Origin: Melieria omissa
Lineage: Eukaryota; Arthropoda; Insecta; Diptera; Ulidiidae
DNA: 64,000 nt
Assembly (NCBI GenBank): GCA_963971225.1
Contig: OZ020268.1
Location: 117,255,510 to 117,319,509, forward strand
Direction of reading: 5' to 3'
The notes beneath the pieces were generated by a model that saw only the letters and a program-made list of their open reading frames with translations, was not told the origin of the DNA and did not search any database. This document shows positions 21,741-33,105 of the stretch, piece by piece; position 1 is the first letter of the stretch, and each line of letters opens with the position of its first letter. Made by a program: the position numbers and the translations under genes.

Positions 21741-22490
21741 TAGTGGGTGCCTTTTTTCCACATGAAATTCATGACTACTTAATCATCAGGAAGTTTGCTG
21801 TAATCATTGGTCCAAAACTCTTTTATGAATACTTTTTTTAGAGTGGACATCTTTTTAGCTACCAGAGTCGGACATTCGCAAACAATGTAAGCAGCTGTTT
21901 CGTTATCTTCTTCAAGGCAAAATCTACAGGTAACTCCTTAAGTAACTCTTAAGAAAAGTAAGTTTTAAAGTTATCAATGCAGTCAGCTATCTAACAGCTC
22001 TCAAATCAAGGTTAAGAATCCATCTGGCTTAGAATGTGTATATTTGGTTATCTCATTTCGCCATCAAGGTGCACCGATTGCCTCGAAACCCTCGACCCTT
22101 GAGCTGCTTTGTCTAATTCTTCGATTGAGCCTACAAAGACCATCTGCCAGCACATCTAGGTCGCCTTTTCTTTTTCTACGCCTATCACTAAATATAATAT
22201 GGCTTCAACCAACGAGACTTTATCTTCTGCATGATCTGACAAGGCTAACTCCTTGGAATTATTCGATGATTTGCTGTCCATCTTATTAGATTCCGCCTTA
22301 TCACAACAGCTTCATCTAAATTAGTTAACCTTTGCGAGGCTTTGTTAGGCATCCCATCAGAACCCGCCTTATCGCAACAGCTTCGTTACCAAAACTGGCT
22401 TGCAAGGCAACGTGGTAAGACTCAAATCAATGGGTTGACTGCGTCTGATACTTATTCTTGTCAGAATCGAAGTAAGGAATCGGTATAAAA
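21741..22490. other. Decayed repeat sequence, unassigned
   Basis: CTTATCGCAACAGCTTC-like phrases occur twice (about 22294-22318 and 22370-22390), showing a small local duplication. No intact frame. Confidence 0.4.
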
Positions 22491-22510
22491 GTTAGGTTAG
22501 GTTAGGTTAG
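22491..22510. repeat. (GTTAG)n tail of non-LTR element
   Basis: Four GTTAG units. On the minus strand this is CCTAA repeated, directly downstream of the retrotransposon remnant at 22511-23011. It is read as a 3' tail, not as telomeric DNA. Confidence 0.7.
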
Positions 22511-23011
22511 ATAGGGAAGGGTGTGTGCGGCAGGACCGCACTTCTACTGGGAGGAAAAAATGGCCCATTGTGAAGTCCTTCTTATGGAGCTAACCAACAG
22601 TCTGTCAGGGGAAACCAGTTCGCACTCTTAATGAAGGAGAGCAGATTCGAGGTTTCAACTTTCGCCGCGTAAGCCTGGTCTGTCAGGAATCTTGACCCGA
22701 AGGTGCGGAGTCGGCATTCCTGAGACCCGGGCAGTGGCACAGGAGGTCTTATATCGTTTCTACTTCTTCTTCATCTTCTTCAGCTACGGCAGACAGCACT
22801 GGACGAGAAGCGACATTTGGTAAGCATAGATCCAATAGCGCAGTGCCTGGTGATGGCTCCAACGAGCTGCCGAATGGAGGTACGACTCAGGGACAGAGAC
22901 AATCGTGTTTTCCTCAAGGAGAGGGAGGGCCACTCCGGTGGCAGACAAGGCAACCTCTTTCTTGCCCTCTTGTCTACTGCTTCGTTCCCTGCCACTCTTG
23001 AGTAGCCCGGA
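22511..23011 (-). pseudogene. Non-LTR ORF2 C-terminus: RNase H end and zinc knuckle
   Basis: The minus strand first reads VPGYSRVAGNEAVDKRARK (22955-23011). This is the last block of retrotransposon RNase H, with the final catalytic Asp in G-N-E-x-x-D. Next come a decayed copy of the block that is L-T-G-H-C-x-I-G in intact relatives (here AITRHCAIGSM) and a zinc-knuckle tail read in another frame as EEVETI...DLLCHCPGL near 22720-22770. At least two frameshifts and several stops lie between them. A short 3' untranslated part and a CCTAA tail follow. The order of domains fits an RNase H-bearing non-LTR element of the I/LOA/R1 group. The upstream half of its RNase H domain is at 23425-23720, across an inserted SINE. 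Confidence 0.75.
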
Positions 23012-23330
23012 ACCGATAGTCCAGCGGGTAGCGCGCTGGCTTCTCATACCAAAAGCTCCAGGTTCGATTCCAGGCTCGGACTGATGAAAAACTCGTCTAC
23101 TTCTATCGCTATCCACATGAAAGAGATGAGAATTACAAGAATCGCACAAGTGCGCTCTTGGCAGGCAATGGCAAAACCTCCAAGTGTGAACAAAAAACTA
23201 CCAATCGCCGTTCGGATTCGGCGTTAAACTGTAGGTCTCCTCCCCCTTTCCCCATCCGCTTGAAATGAGTGCTGTAACATATGTTGACAAAACAGTGTTG
23301 CATACGCATTTCAAAAACGGGTGAAATATG
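23008..23330 (+). mobile_element. tRNA-derived SINE, copy 1
   Basis: The head carries an RNA polymerase III A-box-like phrase TAGTCCAGCGGGTAGCGCG at 23019-23037 and a perfect B box GGTTCGATTCC at 23061-23071, spaced as in a tRNA gene. The cloverleaf does not pair well enough for a working tRNA. The body holds a hairpin CGCCG-TTCGGATT-CGGCG near 23205-23225. Its distal part matches 21636-21740 reversed, and its head matches 39350-39450. It sits inside the RNase H remnant of a non-LTR element. Confidence 0.8.
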
Positions 23331-23424
23331 AGATATTACTCTTTTTTTCCTTCCCTCTCCCCCAGGGGTATAGCACAATGGTCTGAAATGGACTGAGTAC
23401 TATGGAAGGCTTGTAACTTTCCTG

Positions 23425-23720
23425 CCCACCCTCACATCCATGCATCCATCCAGCCAACAGCTCGGCAGCTTTCCGAATTGGCAAGATCTCTGCTTGGAAA
23501 ATACTGCAGAGGTCCGGCAGTCTGAATGACCTGTGGGTCTACAGTGCGTCAGAGTAGAGACCAGCTCCAGTACCTTTTGGAGCCGTCGGTGAAAACAGTG
23601 ATGGAAGCATCTCTCGTCGCATCTATCAACTCCAATTTCTCCCTTGTGGGATATGAGACTAGTGAGCTCGTGTCGAAATCCAGGTTATCAGATAGTCCAG
23701 GGCAGAATCGGCATAAAATT
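23425..23720 (-). pseudogene. Non-LTR ORF2 RNase H domain, first half
   Basis: The minus strand reads ASITVFTDGSK (near 23575-23610), carrying the first catalytic Asp of RNase H. After a frameshift it gives LPDLCSIFQAEILPIRKAAE (23461-23520) with the catalytic Glu in Q-A-E. Family members then have a D-S-Q block about 25 residues on, which is missing here. The SINE and about 100 bp of other DNA stand in its place before the domain resumes at 23011. RNase H removes RNA from the RNA-DNA hybrid during retrotransposition. This copy is dead through frameshifts, a stop and the insertion. Confidence 0.75.
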
Positions 23721-25489
23721 GTAGATTGTTTATGTGGACAAATTCATACACACCACTCGTTATGGTTGTGGTTAGTCTTAACCACAACTACTTTCAATCA
23801 TAATCAACTACAATGTCGTATTTTTCAAAAAGGGAAATGTTAATATTTTTTTGTATTATATTACTTAGTTGTGCATCGCTACAGAACGATTCCATGCAAC
23901 GAAAGCATTTGGCCAAATGAGCGCTACAAAAACAAAATGCTTGTGATCTGCTGCGCATAACAAATGACCTGAAATACTATCCAACTGTAAATCAAAAGGC
24001 AACGCATATACTTCACTTGACTTGAATACGTACACAAGCGATATGACACAAATGTGCGCAAAATACTATATGGCAAACACATACACAAACACACATACAA
24101 GCATACACAAGTATGGGTGTAAGGCTTCCTCAAAGCGCAGGCGCAGCGCTGAGCAGAAGACAGCCGATTTAAGTCAATTCACGATGAACATAAGACATGC
24201 AAGCCAAAGGAAATCCGCATCGCCGATCCGATTCCAATTGATTTACGAGATTTTGCTCTTACGCTGATACTGCACTACACACACACACACGCATACATTC
24301 AGCGAAAGACAGGCAGACAAATGTTGGTGCTGCTGCTGCTTTGTGCTGCGAGTGCGGTTATAAAAGTCAGCTTTGCAAAGGTTTCAATTTGAGTGCGGCA
24401 AAGCTGATATTAAGTAATCTTGATACGCTTAATTGCTTGCGACGCAGCGCTACAGTGCGCTGCAGTGCGCTGCAGTGCGGTGCGGTGTTGAACCTTCCTT
24501 CGGCCATGGCCGAAGCTGTGACTGTGGCTGTGGCTCTGACTTTAGCAGTGCTGCTTTTTTTGCGCTGGAATTCAGTGCGGCCCGAGAATGCTGTTGACTG
24601 CCCTATAATTAAGCGCCAATGAGCCGAGTCGAGTCGAGCGCATTCGGCGTATTCAGGTTAGGAAGCCACACAAATGCGCCAGCAGCAAATACCGAAGCGC
24701 CAAACATGCTGCTGCCACTTCGACATTCGTTTGTGCAAAAACCAAAAATCATAAAATAAACAACAAATAACAAGAACAACAACAAAAAGTGCCAAGCGAA
24801 ACGGGTTGCCAAATCAGATATTGTCATTTGTTTAATCCTTTGTTTTATTTGTGTTGGCCCTGTTGCGGCCGCTGCTCGCCACTCTCGTTGGCGTTTAGTG
24901 GCATTTCGGCAGTTTCGCTGTGCGCTGTTTGCAGTTTAAATTTAATGAAACACCGCGTTGCGCTGCGCTGCGCATGCGTCGAAGAATCGAGTGTGGAGTG
25001 CGACGGCTGCACTTTTAATGCAAAAAGTCGACTGCAGCCGATAGCATCAGTTCGGCTCTTTTGCGACTTTGAAACGTATGTTGGCAAATATTTGCGTATG
25101 CTATGTGCTTTTTTGAGCTTTTTCTTTTTGTACTTTTCATTGATAATCCAGACGCCAGGCATTTGAGAAATTGTTTACATTAATTTCGGCGTTGAATATT
25201 TGGCTGCGACTTGAATTGCACTGCGCTGAGTCCAGAAGTGCGGCGATGCCACTTTGATGATAATCAGAAAGTGTGCACAATATGTCCACGTCCGCTGTTG
25301 CGGGGTTAATTTGTTCGTTGCTTCGTTGCATTACAAACTGAAATTTCAGAATTAAAAAAGTCTGCTTTTTTTGGCCCATAAAATTCAATTGATAAGCGAA
25401 AACAATAAACCTTTGTGGTAATTGAATATAAATGCAAATTGTGCGCACGATTTGTGCCCGAGGTGTTTTTGGATTCATTGTGTGATTTT
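23721..25489. other. Non-coding, with GC-richer island 24.3-25.1 kb
   Basis: The island includes CAGTGCG-type tandem words at 24450-24490 (GCGCTGCAGTGCGCTGCAGT) and (CA)n near 24278-24292. Long overlapping frames on both strands at 24789-25166 show no recognisable domain. No gene supported. Confidence 0.4.
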
Positions 25490-25620
25490 GCAAAATTGTA
25501 TTTAATTTTGCAAAAAAAAAAAAATTTTTTAATTATAAAAATATATAAACGATGAAAAATGATTAAAAAACTTTATTGCTTTGGGTTATGAAATCATATC
25601 AGAAATTTAAAGTATTCCTT
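25490..25620 (+). repeat. Direct repeat B, copy 1
   Basis: The phrase from GATTTTGCAAAATT through GCTTTGGGTTATGAAATCAT recurs, with indels, at 27352-27485. A shared GTGCCCGAGG lies just upstream of each copy. Confidence 0.75.
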
Positions 25621-26665
25621 TGTAACCCAGAAAAAAATTACGACAGTCACTAGCTAATAGTGCCAGCAAAAGCGAAAAGGCAGTTAAAAAAAAATACTTG
25701 CATTTTTTCCATCTATTGCAAATGTATGTCATAGCACATTTGAAAAAAAATGTTTCTTACACATTTTGGAATGGCTGTAAATTTTGGTCTAAATGAGTCT
25801 CATACATTGGCAGCATTCAACGTAAACTACTCTAATTCAATAGTGAGAGACTTTACAAAATCTGTGCTTTTCAACGTTTTGAGGCCTTGAGCGGATTTGG
25901 TGCATAATTCTCTCAAAACCAGGGTTGCATGGGCCGCGTAAAAACTAAACCAAAATTAGTTGACTTTTTTACTGAATAACTATGATGCCAGAGAGTTGAA
26001 AATATTATTGAAAATCTTTTTATATGTTAGTTATTGACGATTTGTTATGCTTTGCAGACAGTTTACTAGTTCCTTCTGCAATTTTCTACGTCCTTGTCCT
26101 ATCTGTCCATCGAAAACCAAAACGCACCGATGCTTAATGCTCTGAGTGTTGGGATAGGTTTAGTTGGGATAGGTTACGGTGGCAGCTTATGATGCGCTCA
26201 TAGACCAGTATTGACCCGTTGAACTCCCAAACGCATAGAGATGGACCTTAAAACTCCACACTCCGTCGGGTGGCGGGGAAGCCACTTTAACTCCCGTATG
26301 AAACGGACAAATTTCTTAATGCTGATGGTTAACAGGTTGGACAGGTCAACCAGAAAAGAGGCCCCAAGATGACAGAGTCTTTTTCGGATCAGACTGAACC
26401 TGAGTTTTGGGTTTCCCCCCAAAAAATTCCAGTTTGCAAAGTTTTATATTTTAATTTCAATAAAATTTTCCAAAACTATAACAAAAGTCTATCTTTGCTA
26501 ACTGTCTCTTTCTGTGAATTTCTGGCATAAATGACAAGAAAGAGTAAGGCGAACTAATATTTCAGACAGTTGAACCGCAGATAAACTCATAATCATATTT
26601 TTCCTACAACCTGTTTCAGTTATGTCCTGGGAGCTCAAAAAAATGTTTACGAATAAATGATGAAC
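25621..26665. other. Unassigned AT-rich stretch
   Basis: GTTGGGATAGGTT-type words repeat at 26149-26175. No coding content recognised. Confidence 0.4.
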
Positions 26666-26666
26666 T

Positions 26667-27170
26667 AGAATTTTCATTAAAAGTCGCAACTATGAAATTG
26701 TTTCAAGAATCCATTTATGCATCCATCAATCAATCCATCTTTTCATCCATCCGACTATCAATCCATATTTGTTAATCTTTCCAACCATTCTTCCGTCCAC
26801 CTACCCATCTATTAATCTATCCGTCAATTCATCCATTCGTGAATACATCTACCCATCCATCCATCCATCCATCCATCCATCCATCCATCCATCCATCCAT
26901 CCATCCATACCTCCATTTCTGAAATCGAAAGTTAGTGAAATCCATTTGTGAAATCGAACCCAACAATTTTTATTATAAGTCGAAATTGTGAAATTGTTTC
27001 AAGGATCCATTTATATATCCATCTTTTCATCCATCCGACCATTAATCCATATTTTTTCATCTTTCTAACCATTCTTCCATCCACCTATCCGTCTATTCAT
27101 CTATTTATCTACATCTACTTCTACCCATCCATCCATCCATGCCTCCATTTCTGAAATCGAAAGTTGGTGT
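26667..27170. repeat. Tandem duplication carrying (CCAT)n
   Basis: Two copies of about 250-290 bp. Each starts near AAAAGTCGCAACTATGAAAT or its variant (26679 and 26978), runs through ATCC-rich sequence and ends CCTCCATTTCTGAAATCGAA (26911 and 27145). The first contains about 17 clean CCAT units (26848-26917), the second only about 4. Confidence 0.85.
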
Positions 27171-27214
27171 ATACTGAGTTTTATGGCCTATACTCGTTGT
27201 TTCTCGTTAAATTA

Positions 27215-27345
27215 TCCTATGGGGAATCTGGCTACAATCTTTCAGGCTAAAGTTGATACCATCGAGACCAGAACCAGGGAATGTCTACAGTTCCACAATA
27301 GAATGTCTCTAAAACCCCTACAAGAACATGTGCCCGAGGCCTAAT
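27215..27345 (+). pseudogene. RNase H remnant of a non-LTR element
   Basis: The plus frame reads GNLATIFQAKVDTIETRTRECL. It resembles the second RNase H block (T-x-F-Q-A-E-x-x-A-I) of non-LTR proteins, with Lys in place of the catalytic Glu. No other block is found nearby. Short and decayed; the assignment is by motif only. Confidence 0.4.
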
Positions 27346-27351
27346 TGTTTG

Positions 27352-27485
27352 ATGTTGCAAAATTTTATTTAATTTTCCAATAAATTTTTTTTTAATACAT
27401 AAAAATATAAAAACGATAGAAAAATTAAAAAAAAACCTTATAAAGGTTGCTTTGGGTTAGGAAATCATATCAGGAAATTAATTGA
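27352..27485 (+). repeat. Direct repeat B, copy 2
   Basis: See copy 1 at 25490-25620; separated from it by about 1.86 kb in the same orientation. Confidence 0.75.
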
Positions 27486-30479
27486 ATTGAATTTCACACG
27501 GTGATTCGAAGAAGTTTACGATGATTTTTCGGGCACAGGGCTTCGTATATATTTTTTCAATCTCAAAAAAAATTGTTTATGCCTTTGAGAAGGCTATGTA
27601 TAAACATTTAAACTGCGCCAGAACGTCGCTTTTATCATCAGACGAAGATTTAGGGCGACTTTCGCTAGATTCGTCCTCAAAAGAAAATTATGCGGCCTAG
27701 AATCTCTCATTTCTCAATATGCAATTTGGTACTTTGGTGTTTGCTGTGATACTTCAAATCAAAAACCCCAATATTATGTCAAATCAGCGGTAACTTTTTT
27801 ATATGTCAAGAATTATTTCAGCGCCAGCAACTTACTTTTGTAAGTCCGTTTCTCTGAAAATTCATAGATGTGTAAGAAATTTAATAAATGTGTGAGAATC
27901 TTCGCGTCTGAATATCCGAAAATCTAATTTCGTACCCACGTGATTACTTTCAGAAAAGTCATAGATTACAAACAAACGGGCTGATCGTAACGCGCTATAG
28001 TTACTCTCGATCTCAGACTACAAATGTTCATGAAGGCAGCAAACATGTTGTCCAGCGAGCTAAAAAAATCTGCTATGATCACTTATAGCACCTCAACCGC
28101 TCTTTGGATCATATTCATGAATGTTTATGCAAATGGGTGGACCAATATTTTTCCGAAAATTGGACCAATTGGTACATAATATTGTCGGACTAAAACCACT
28201 TTTGGCACCAGATAGTAGCATCACTGCAGTGCCTCGAGCTTAGTTAAAAGGACCTTTGGATTTTCAGAGAAAAACAAACCGAGCACTGTTTACTTAAGTT
28301 TCAACAAAGAGTATCAACATTTTATTTTCTTTGGTATCATCTTTTAATATATTGTAACGACTAGGCACGCCGTGCTGTGCTGTGCATGAATGCTTTTACG
28401 AGCATACTTTTAGGCATGCACTTTGAAGAACGGCCGGTTGGCTATAATTCCGATATGGCAAGGATGGTTCACGATGGTCATGGGCTGTGCTAGAACGATC
28501 GAATAGACAGTCCAACTGGAATGTGCAAGAAAAATCGGCGCGATAAGAAAACAAGTATAAAAAGCACCAGTTTGAGCAAGCCAAGTAGTAACAAGTGTAT
28601 GTAGATACAAACAAAGTGGAAATCTGTAAATAAAGTGATTGTTGGTTTCTGACTGCGTTTTGCGCTGAATAATTGAAGTGGTTTTATTTTCAAGCACAAT
28701 CCAGATACGAACTTAGAGAAGTCATTTTCGTAACAATATTTAAAAATTGCGCTATGAATGTTTGCAGGACACGTTGCCAGTCTATGTTTTCTTATAATAC
28801 CCACCACTCACCCTGAAAACCACTCTCAGTAATTTTTTTGTTTTAAAACTAAAAAAACCTAAAGTTAAAGGTTTAGCCCCCATAGGGTTCCATACATTAA
28901 GCATGTTGTGAACGAGAACTAAATACAAACGTCAGCACACATGTTTTGCAAGACGTTGTTGTTGTGTGTTGGTAATGGATTTTCATATTTTTTTCGATTG
29001 CTGGCCATTTTACGAGCAACGAGTTTCTATTTATGTTTTATTATTTTGCTACTGTTACACGTATCACGTGGGTTGAAATGACTTTTGCATGCTTTTTTCA
29101 TGTGTGTGTGTGTGTGTGTTCGACACGTTTGTTCACATTCAAATTGAATTTCAATAAATGCGAATCAAATAAAAAGCACGAAACGAAGAAGCGACGCGTT
29201 ACAAGCACTAAAAATGAAAAACAGCAGCAACTGGAACTGCAACGGCAACAACAGCGCCAACGGTGGCTCGTCCGTGAATGCAAGTGTGCATGTGTGTGTG
29301 TAGGCGTCCAAGAGGTGCTCGGTATTTAAATTTATTGCCTGCAATCTAACATGATTTCTCGCACTTGTTGCGAACTGCAGTCGCCACCGGAGGCTGTGCG
29401 CGCAAGCCACACTGACCATTGAGGTTAATAAATTGTAAGAGCGGTTGTTGTTATTTTCTTGTTGCTTCACTAACGCTTGCAGCAAATGAGCAGCATAGGG
29501 TTAGGCACTGAAATGTTTGGTGAAATTAGAACGTGGCCGACTTGAAAGTCCAACAGTTGCCGCAGCGGGGGGTTTGGGTGAGATTGGTGCGCAGTGATAG
29601 TGATCGGCGATATTAATAAACACCTTAATTATTGGCTCAAGGACGAGCCTGGCAATTGCAACATATGCACATATATATAAGTAGTATATGTGTGTCTGTT
29701 TGTGTGTATTTTGCTGCTGGCCAGAAATGCTGCAAACTTGCATGCAACAGTTTAACAACTTAATTATAATAACAAAAACTACACACTCACAACTACAGCT
29801 ACAACAAGTATGTGTCGCAAAACAAAAACAAAAAAGGATCAAATGTTTCTAAAAAGGGGCAAGCAGCACAGGAATTAATACAAATTGTATGCAAGAAAAA
29901 TATAAAATGTTCAAGTAACCCTGTTTTAGTCGGTCACGACCGACTTATTGATACTCTACATCGACCCATTGTTGTACTCGTCTTCTCTTTAGGGTTCATA
30001 TTAAATTTCGATAGGTAGTTAGATAGAAGTGGCTGCCTCAAGGCATATTTCACTGAGGGCCCACTGAAGTTTCATTGTGATATCACCAACAATCGAACTT
30101 GAGACCTATTTGAGACTCATCGAAGCTTTTTGCAAAGCCTAGAAGACTCTGAACACTTAAGTCAGCTACATCCTCTAGATTGTCTTAACAGACACTGCCC
30201 CGATAAATCTTTCATTTTCTATATAATGCGAAACCAGCACATAGAAGCAAAAGTTCAATTTATTTTTTTTCTTTATTTTCTTTCTTTTTCTTCTTCAAAC
30301 TCAACCTTTCTGCGTGGGTACCAATTCAACAATGATTCAACAGAACGCAAAATCATAGTTTTGATCTGGTATCTTTTAAGCAAGAGAAGCTCTCTAGAAT
30401 GACGCAAGTTTAAGGTTGACCAGATTCGTCACGTGGTAAGTCCAGTGCTGCCTTCAGTCCATCGTTAATAAGTTTCTTG
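27486..30479. other. Non-coding, including island 28.9-29.8 kb
   Basis: Contains (GT)n at 29101-29119, CAA/CAG triplets near 29220-29260 and a run of short frames on both strands with no domain. No RNA gene recognised. Confidence 0.4.
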
Positions 30480-30829
30480 CATGAAGCTTATAAGAGTTCT
30501 CCAGGTGTTTTTTGGTCGACCGCGACTTCTACTCCTTTGCGGGTTCCAGGCCAGTGCCATTTTCGTGATTCTGTCGGGAGGTTTTCTTGCCTCAAAGGGG
30601 ATGATGTGCACTTTATGGCAGATCCGTACTCGGAAATGAAGTCACTCATCTCTCTTTCCAATCTCAATCTTCGCCATCTCGTGGAGGCACCGCTAACCCC
30701 GACTGCAGACTGGGTACCCAACCCCAGTGGAAGGAAGGGGAACAAAGGAGATAGGGTGATCTGGTCCTCCTAGAGGGGGTTGGGCACAAGGTTGACAGCC
30801 TAGTCCCACAAAACCTAACCTAACCGGGA
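30480..30829 (+). mobile_element. Probable non-LTR 3' end with CCTAA tail
   Basis: A GC-richer block with a plus frame of 98 codons at 30477-30773 (no recognised domain). It is followed by GGTTGGGCACAAGGTTGACA and then two CCTAA units at 30818-30827. The ending resembles the 3' ends of fly non-LTR elements in general layout. No reverse transcriptase motif is present, so the call rests on the tail and composition. Confidence 0.4.
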
Positions 30830-31318
30830 GGTTTTCCTAGTGTAAGAAATTACATGAAAGCAAAACAATCTTCTTAACACAAAAATGTCCAAGGAAGTAA
30901 AAATGACTTCAATGCATTGTTTTTCTTAGAAAAATCTTCCATGACTTCTAATATTTTAAGTAAATTTTATAAATATTTGACTATTGAATGATTTGAATAT
31001 TGACTTGTAATATTTTAAACAAAAAATATTAAAAAATATTAAAAATTAAAAATATAAAAAAAAATTAAATTTTAAAATTGCTTATAAAAAAATAAATTAG
31101 TAGGATTCACAATGAGTTAAGTGGACGTGCCTGACTTATATCAACCTTTTTGATTTTGTGATTGACTCTCATATGGCAACCCTACTTAAAAGTGGGCGGA
31201 CTGTATCGGACAGTTTCTCTAACCATCTTCATAACCATATCTTTACTCGTTCAGGAGTTATTGTGACAAACGAGTAGAAGCACAGACGAACGATAGTATT
31301 GTCAACTTGATTCAATTG
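30830..31318. other. Unassigned AT-rich stretch
   Basis: AAAATATTAAAA low-complexity words at 31010-31090. Nothing else seen. Confidence 0.4.
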
Positions 31319-31326
31319 ACTCTGAT

Positions 31327-31479
31327 CAGTGGAGGATTCAGGGGGGTTTTTGGGTTTGAAACTCCCCGGAATATTGAGGTCGACTTTAAAACTACATGCA
31401 AATTAAAAATCACTTTATGAATATCAAAGAATTACTTTTTAAAACCCTCCCCCCAAATATTTTTCTGAACTCGCCCCTG
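31327..31479. mobile_element. hAT-like MITE with perfect 8-bp duplication
   Basis: 153 bp beginning CAGTGGAGGATTCAGGGG and ending CGCCCCTG, whose reverse starts CAGGGGCGAGTTCAG. The identical octamer ACTCTGAT flanks it at 31319-31326 and 31480-31487. The CAG-start ends and 8-bp duplication are hAT features. No coding capacity. Confidence 0.8.
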
Positions 31480-31562
31480 ACTCTGATTACGTGAATAAGT
31501 CTCTCTCCCAATACCGATAACACCTCTTTTTGGACGTGTCAAACTTTAGTCACAGACCCTAG

Positions 31563-31698
31563 CAGTGGCGCCCACAGAGGGGGTTTTGGAGGCTTAAATC
31601 ACCTCAAACACAAAAATTGCTGGTACAAAATATTTCATATTCGACTCAAAAGTTGTAAGCAAAATCCCTTCCAAAATGAAACCCTTTTTGCGCCACTG
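31563..31698. mobile_element. hAT-like MITE, CAGTGGCGC ends
   Basis: 136 bp with 9-bp terminal repeats CAGTGGCGC. The flanking octamers GACCCTAG and TACCCTAA agree at 6 of 8 positions. Related pieces are at 13231-13345, about 36655-36745 and 42359-42410. Confidence 0.75.
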
Positions 31699-31789
31699 TA
31701 CCCTAACAACTTAGTGTAGAGTACAAAACACAAAAGAGGAACAAAAATGGAGGAAAAATTTAGCCAAAAGCTGCGGTCGGAATTTAGCG

Positions 31790-32725
31790 TAAAGATTGCG
31801 CAGCGCGATATGATCATCCCGAGGCACAGAAGCTGTCGTCGTCGACGTCATTGACTGCTCTATCGACACATGGCGCCGCCGACAGACAGATCTCTCCATG
31901 CACGTGTGTGTATGTGTGTGAAAATTAGCATAAAAATGCAATTTTCGAAAATTAATGTACGTCTTGCAGCAAACTAAGGCGACATCATCATTTACACGCG
32001 GCTGCAAAAACGCACTTGGCCACTTTTTTATTTTAATTTTTTTTCTTAATCGCATTGCTGTATTGCTGCTGTCAACGTCAGCAATAATCTCCACACTCTG
32101 CTCGGCTCGAACGTTGGCGCTATGGCAGCAGATCCTTTCACATTGATAACGCGCGAACGCTGTGTGGCGCAAGCGCGCTCAGCCAATGCGGCCAATTGGC
32201 GCACAGAAGCCGATTGCCGATTGCCGCTTCTCCAGACGGCTTTGTTTGACGTTCTGTGAGTGTTTATGGTTGTGCGTTTCTAAAACTAAATGCCACATTG
32301 CGTATGTGTGCGTGTGTGTAGGTAAGTGGCAACAACAACAGCCGACGTCAATTGCTGTTGAGTTTTTGTGCTGGCCGTGTTGCATCATTGCGTAACACCG
32401 GCAGCCGATGCTGTTGCACGAATGTCAAGTGATGCGCCACAATTTGCTGCAAATGCCACACACTCCATAAGGAGCGGTGAAGCGAACGCATTGCTACTGC
32501 TGCTGTGATGAATTGCTTGGCGATTAGATTCCGATTAAGGTGCAATGATTTATTTAATGCTATGATTAATTGGACTTTTGAATTGATTAAAATGTTTTGC
32601 AGAATGTTTTCGAAAACCAATCATACAGCTGGTCAATGCGTTGAAGCTCGAGTTGGAAGTGACGCTCATGCATTGGTTTGATTAAGCATCATAGTCGAAT
32701 TCCAGTAATTTGCCAGTTAACTGTT
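31790..32725. other. GC-richer single-copy-like island
   Basis: CpG-containing sequence with (GT)n at 31905-31920 and 32305-32320 and CAACAA at 32330. The longest minus frame (31711-32172) crosses the microsatellite and shows no domain. No gene supported. Confidence 0.4.
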
Positions 32726-32729
32726 TTAA

Positions 32730-33105
32730 CCCTTTCGACCCAGAATTTTACCCTGTGTCTTGATATTACTTTTTGGTGTTTAAATCATGCAACATTTGCC
32801 TAAGAAGTGCGCACATGACATTTGAAGTCGCCACGCTTCTTTGTTAGTGTTCTAGAGCTAGTTTACTTTTGAGCAAGTTTAGTGTAAAACGAGTTAAATA
32901 AATTTTGTATCAATATTTCTTAGTTTTAGATAATATTTATGGAAAAATACAAAATTATTACTTTTTGATTTTATTTAACCATTATTGAAGAAGCAGGGTT
33001 TTGATCAAACGCGCCCAAACAGTAGACTTCAATTAGGAAACAAACTTTCCCTGATATCGTTGCAAATTATTGGTAATTATTTTAGGGATAACAGTAAAAT
33101 TTTTG
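32730..33105 (-). mobile_element. piggyBac-like MITE, truncated copy with one 174-bp unit
   Basis: TTAA at 32726-32729 is followed by CCCTTTCGACCC. The sequence is the reverse of the right part of the element at 52049-52992, with a single copy of the internal repeat unit (about 32818-32977) where that element has three. Similarity ends near 33105, so the other terminus is lost. Confidence 0.8.

Noticed and set aside
22491..22510. GTTAG repeats as telomeric or subtelomeric sequence
   Set aside because: Only four units, placed exactly at the 3' end of a non-LTR remnant, and flies lack TTAGG telomeres; a retrotransposon tail is simpler.
23010..23085. Functional tRNA gene
   Set aside because: The B box is perfect, but the acceptor and anticodon arms do not pair convincingly and the sequence runs into a SINE body.
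31711..32172. 153-codon minus frame as a gene
   Set aside because: It crosses a GT microsatellite, has no domain and shows no start or splice context better than chance.
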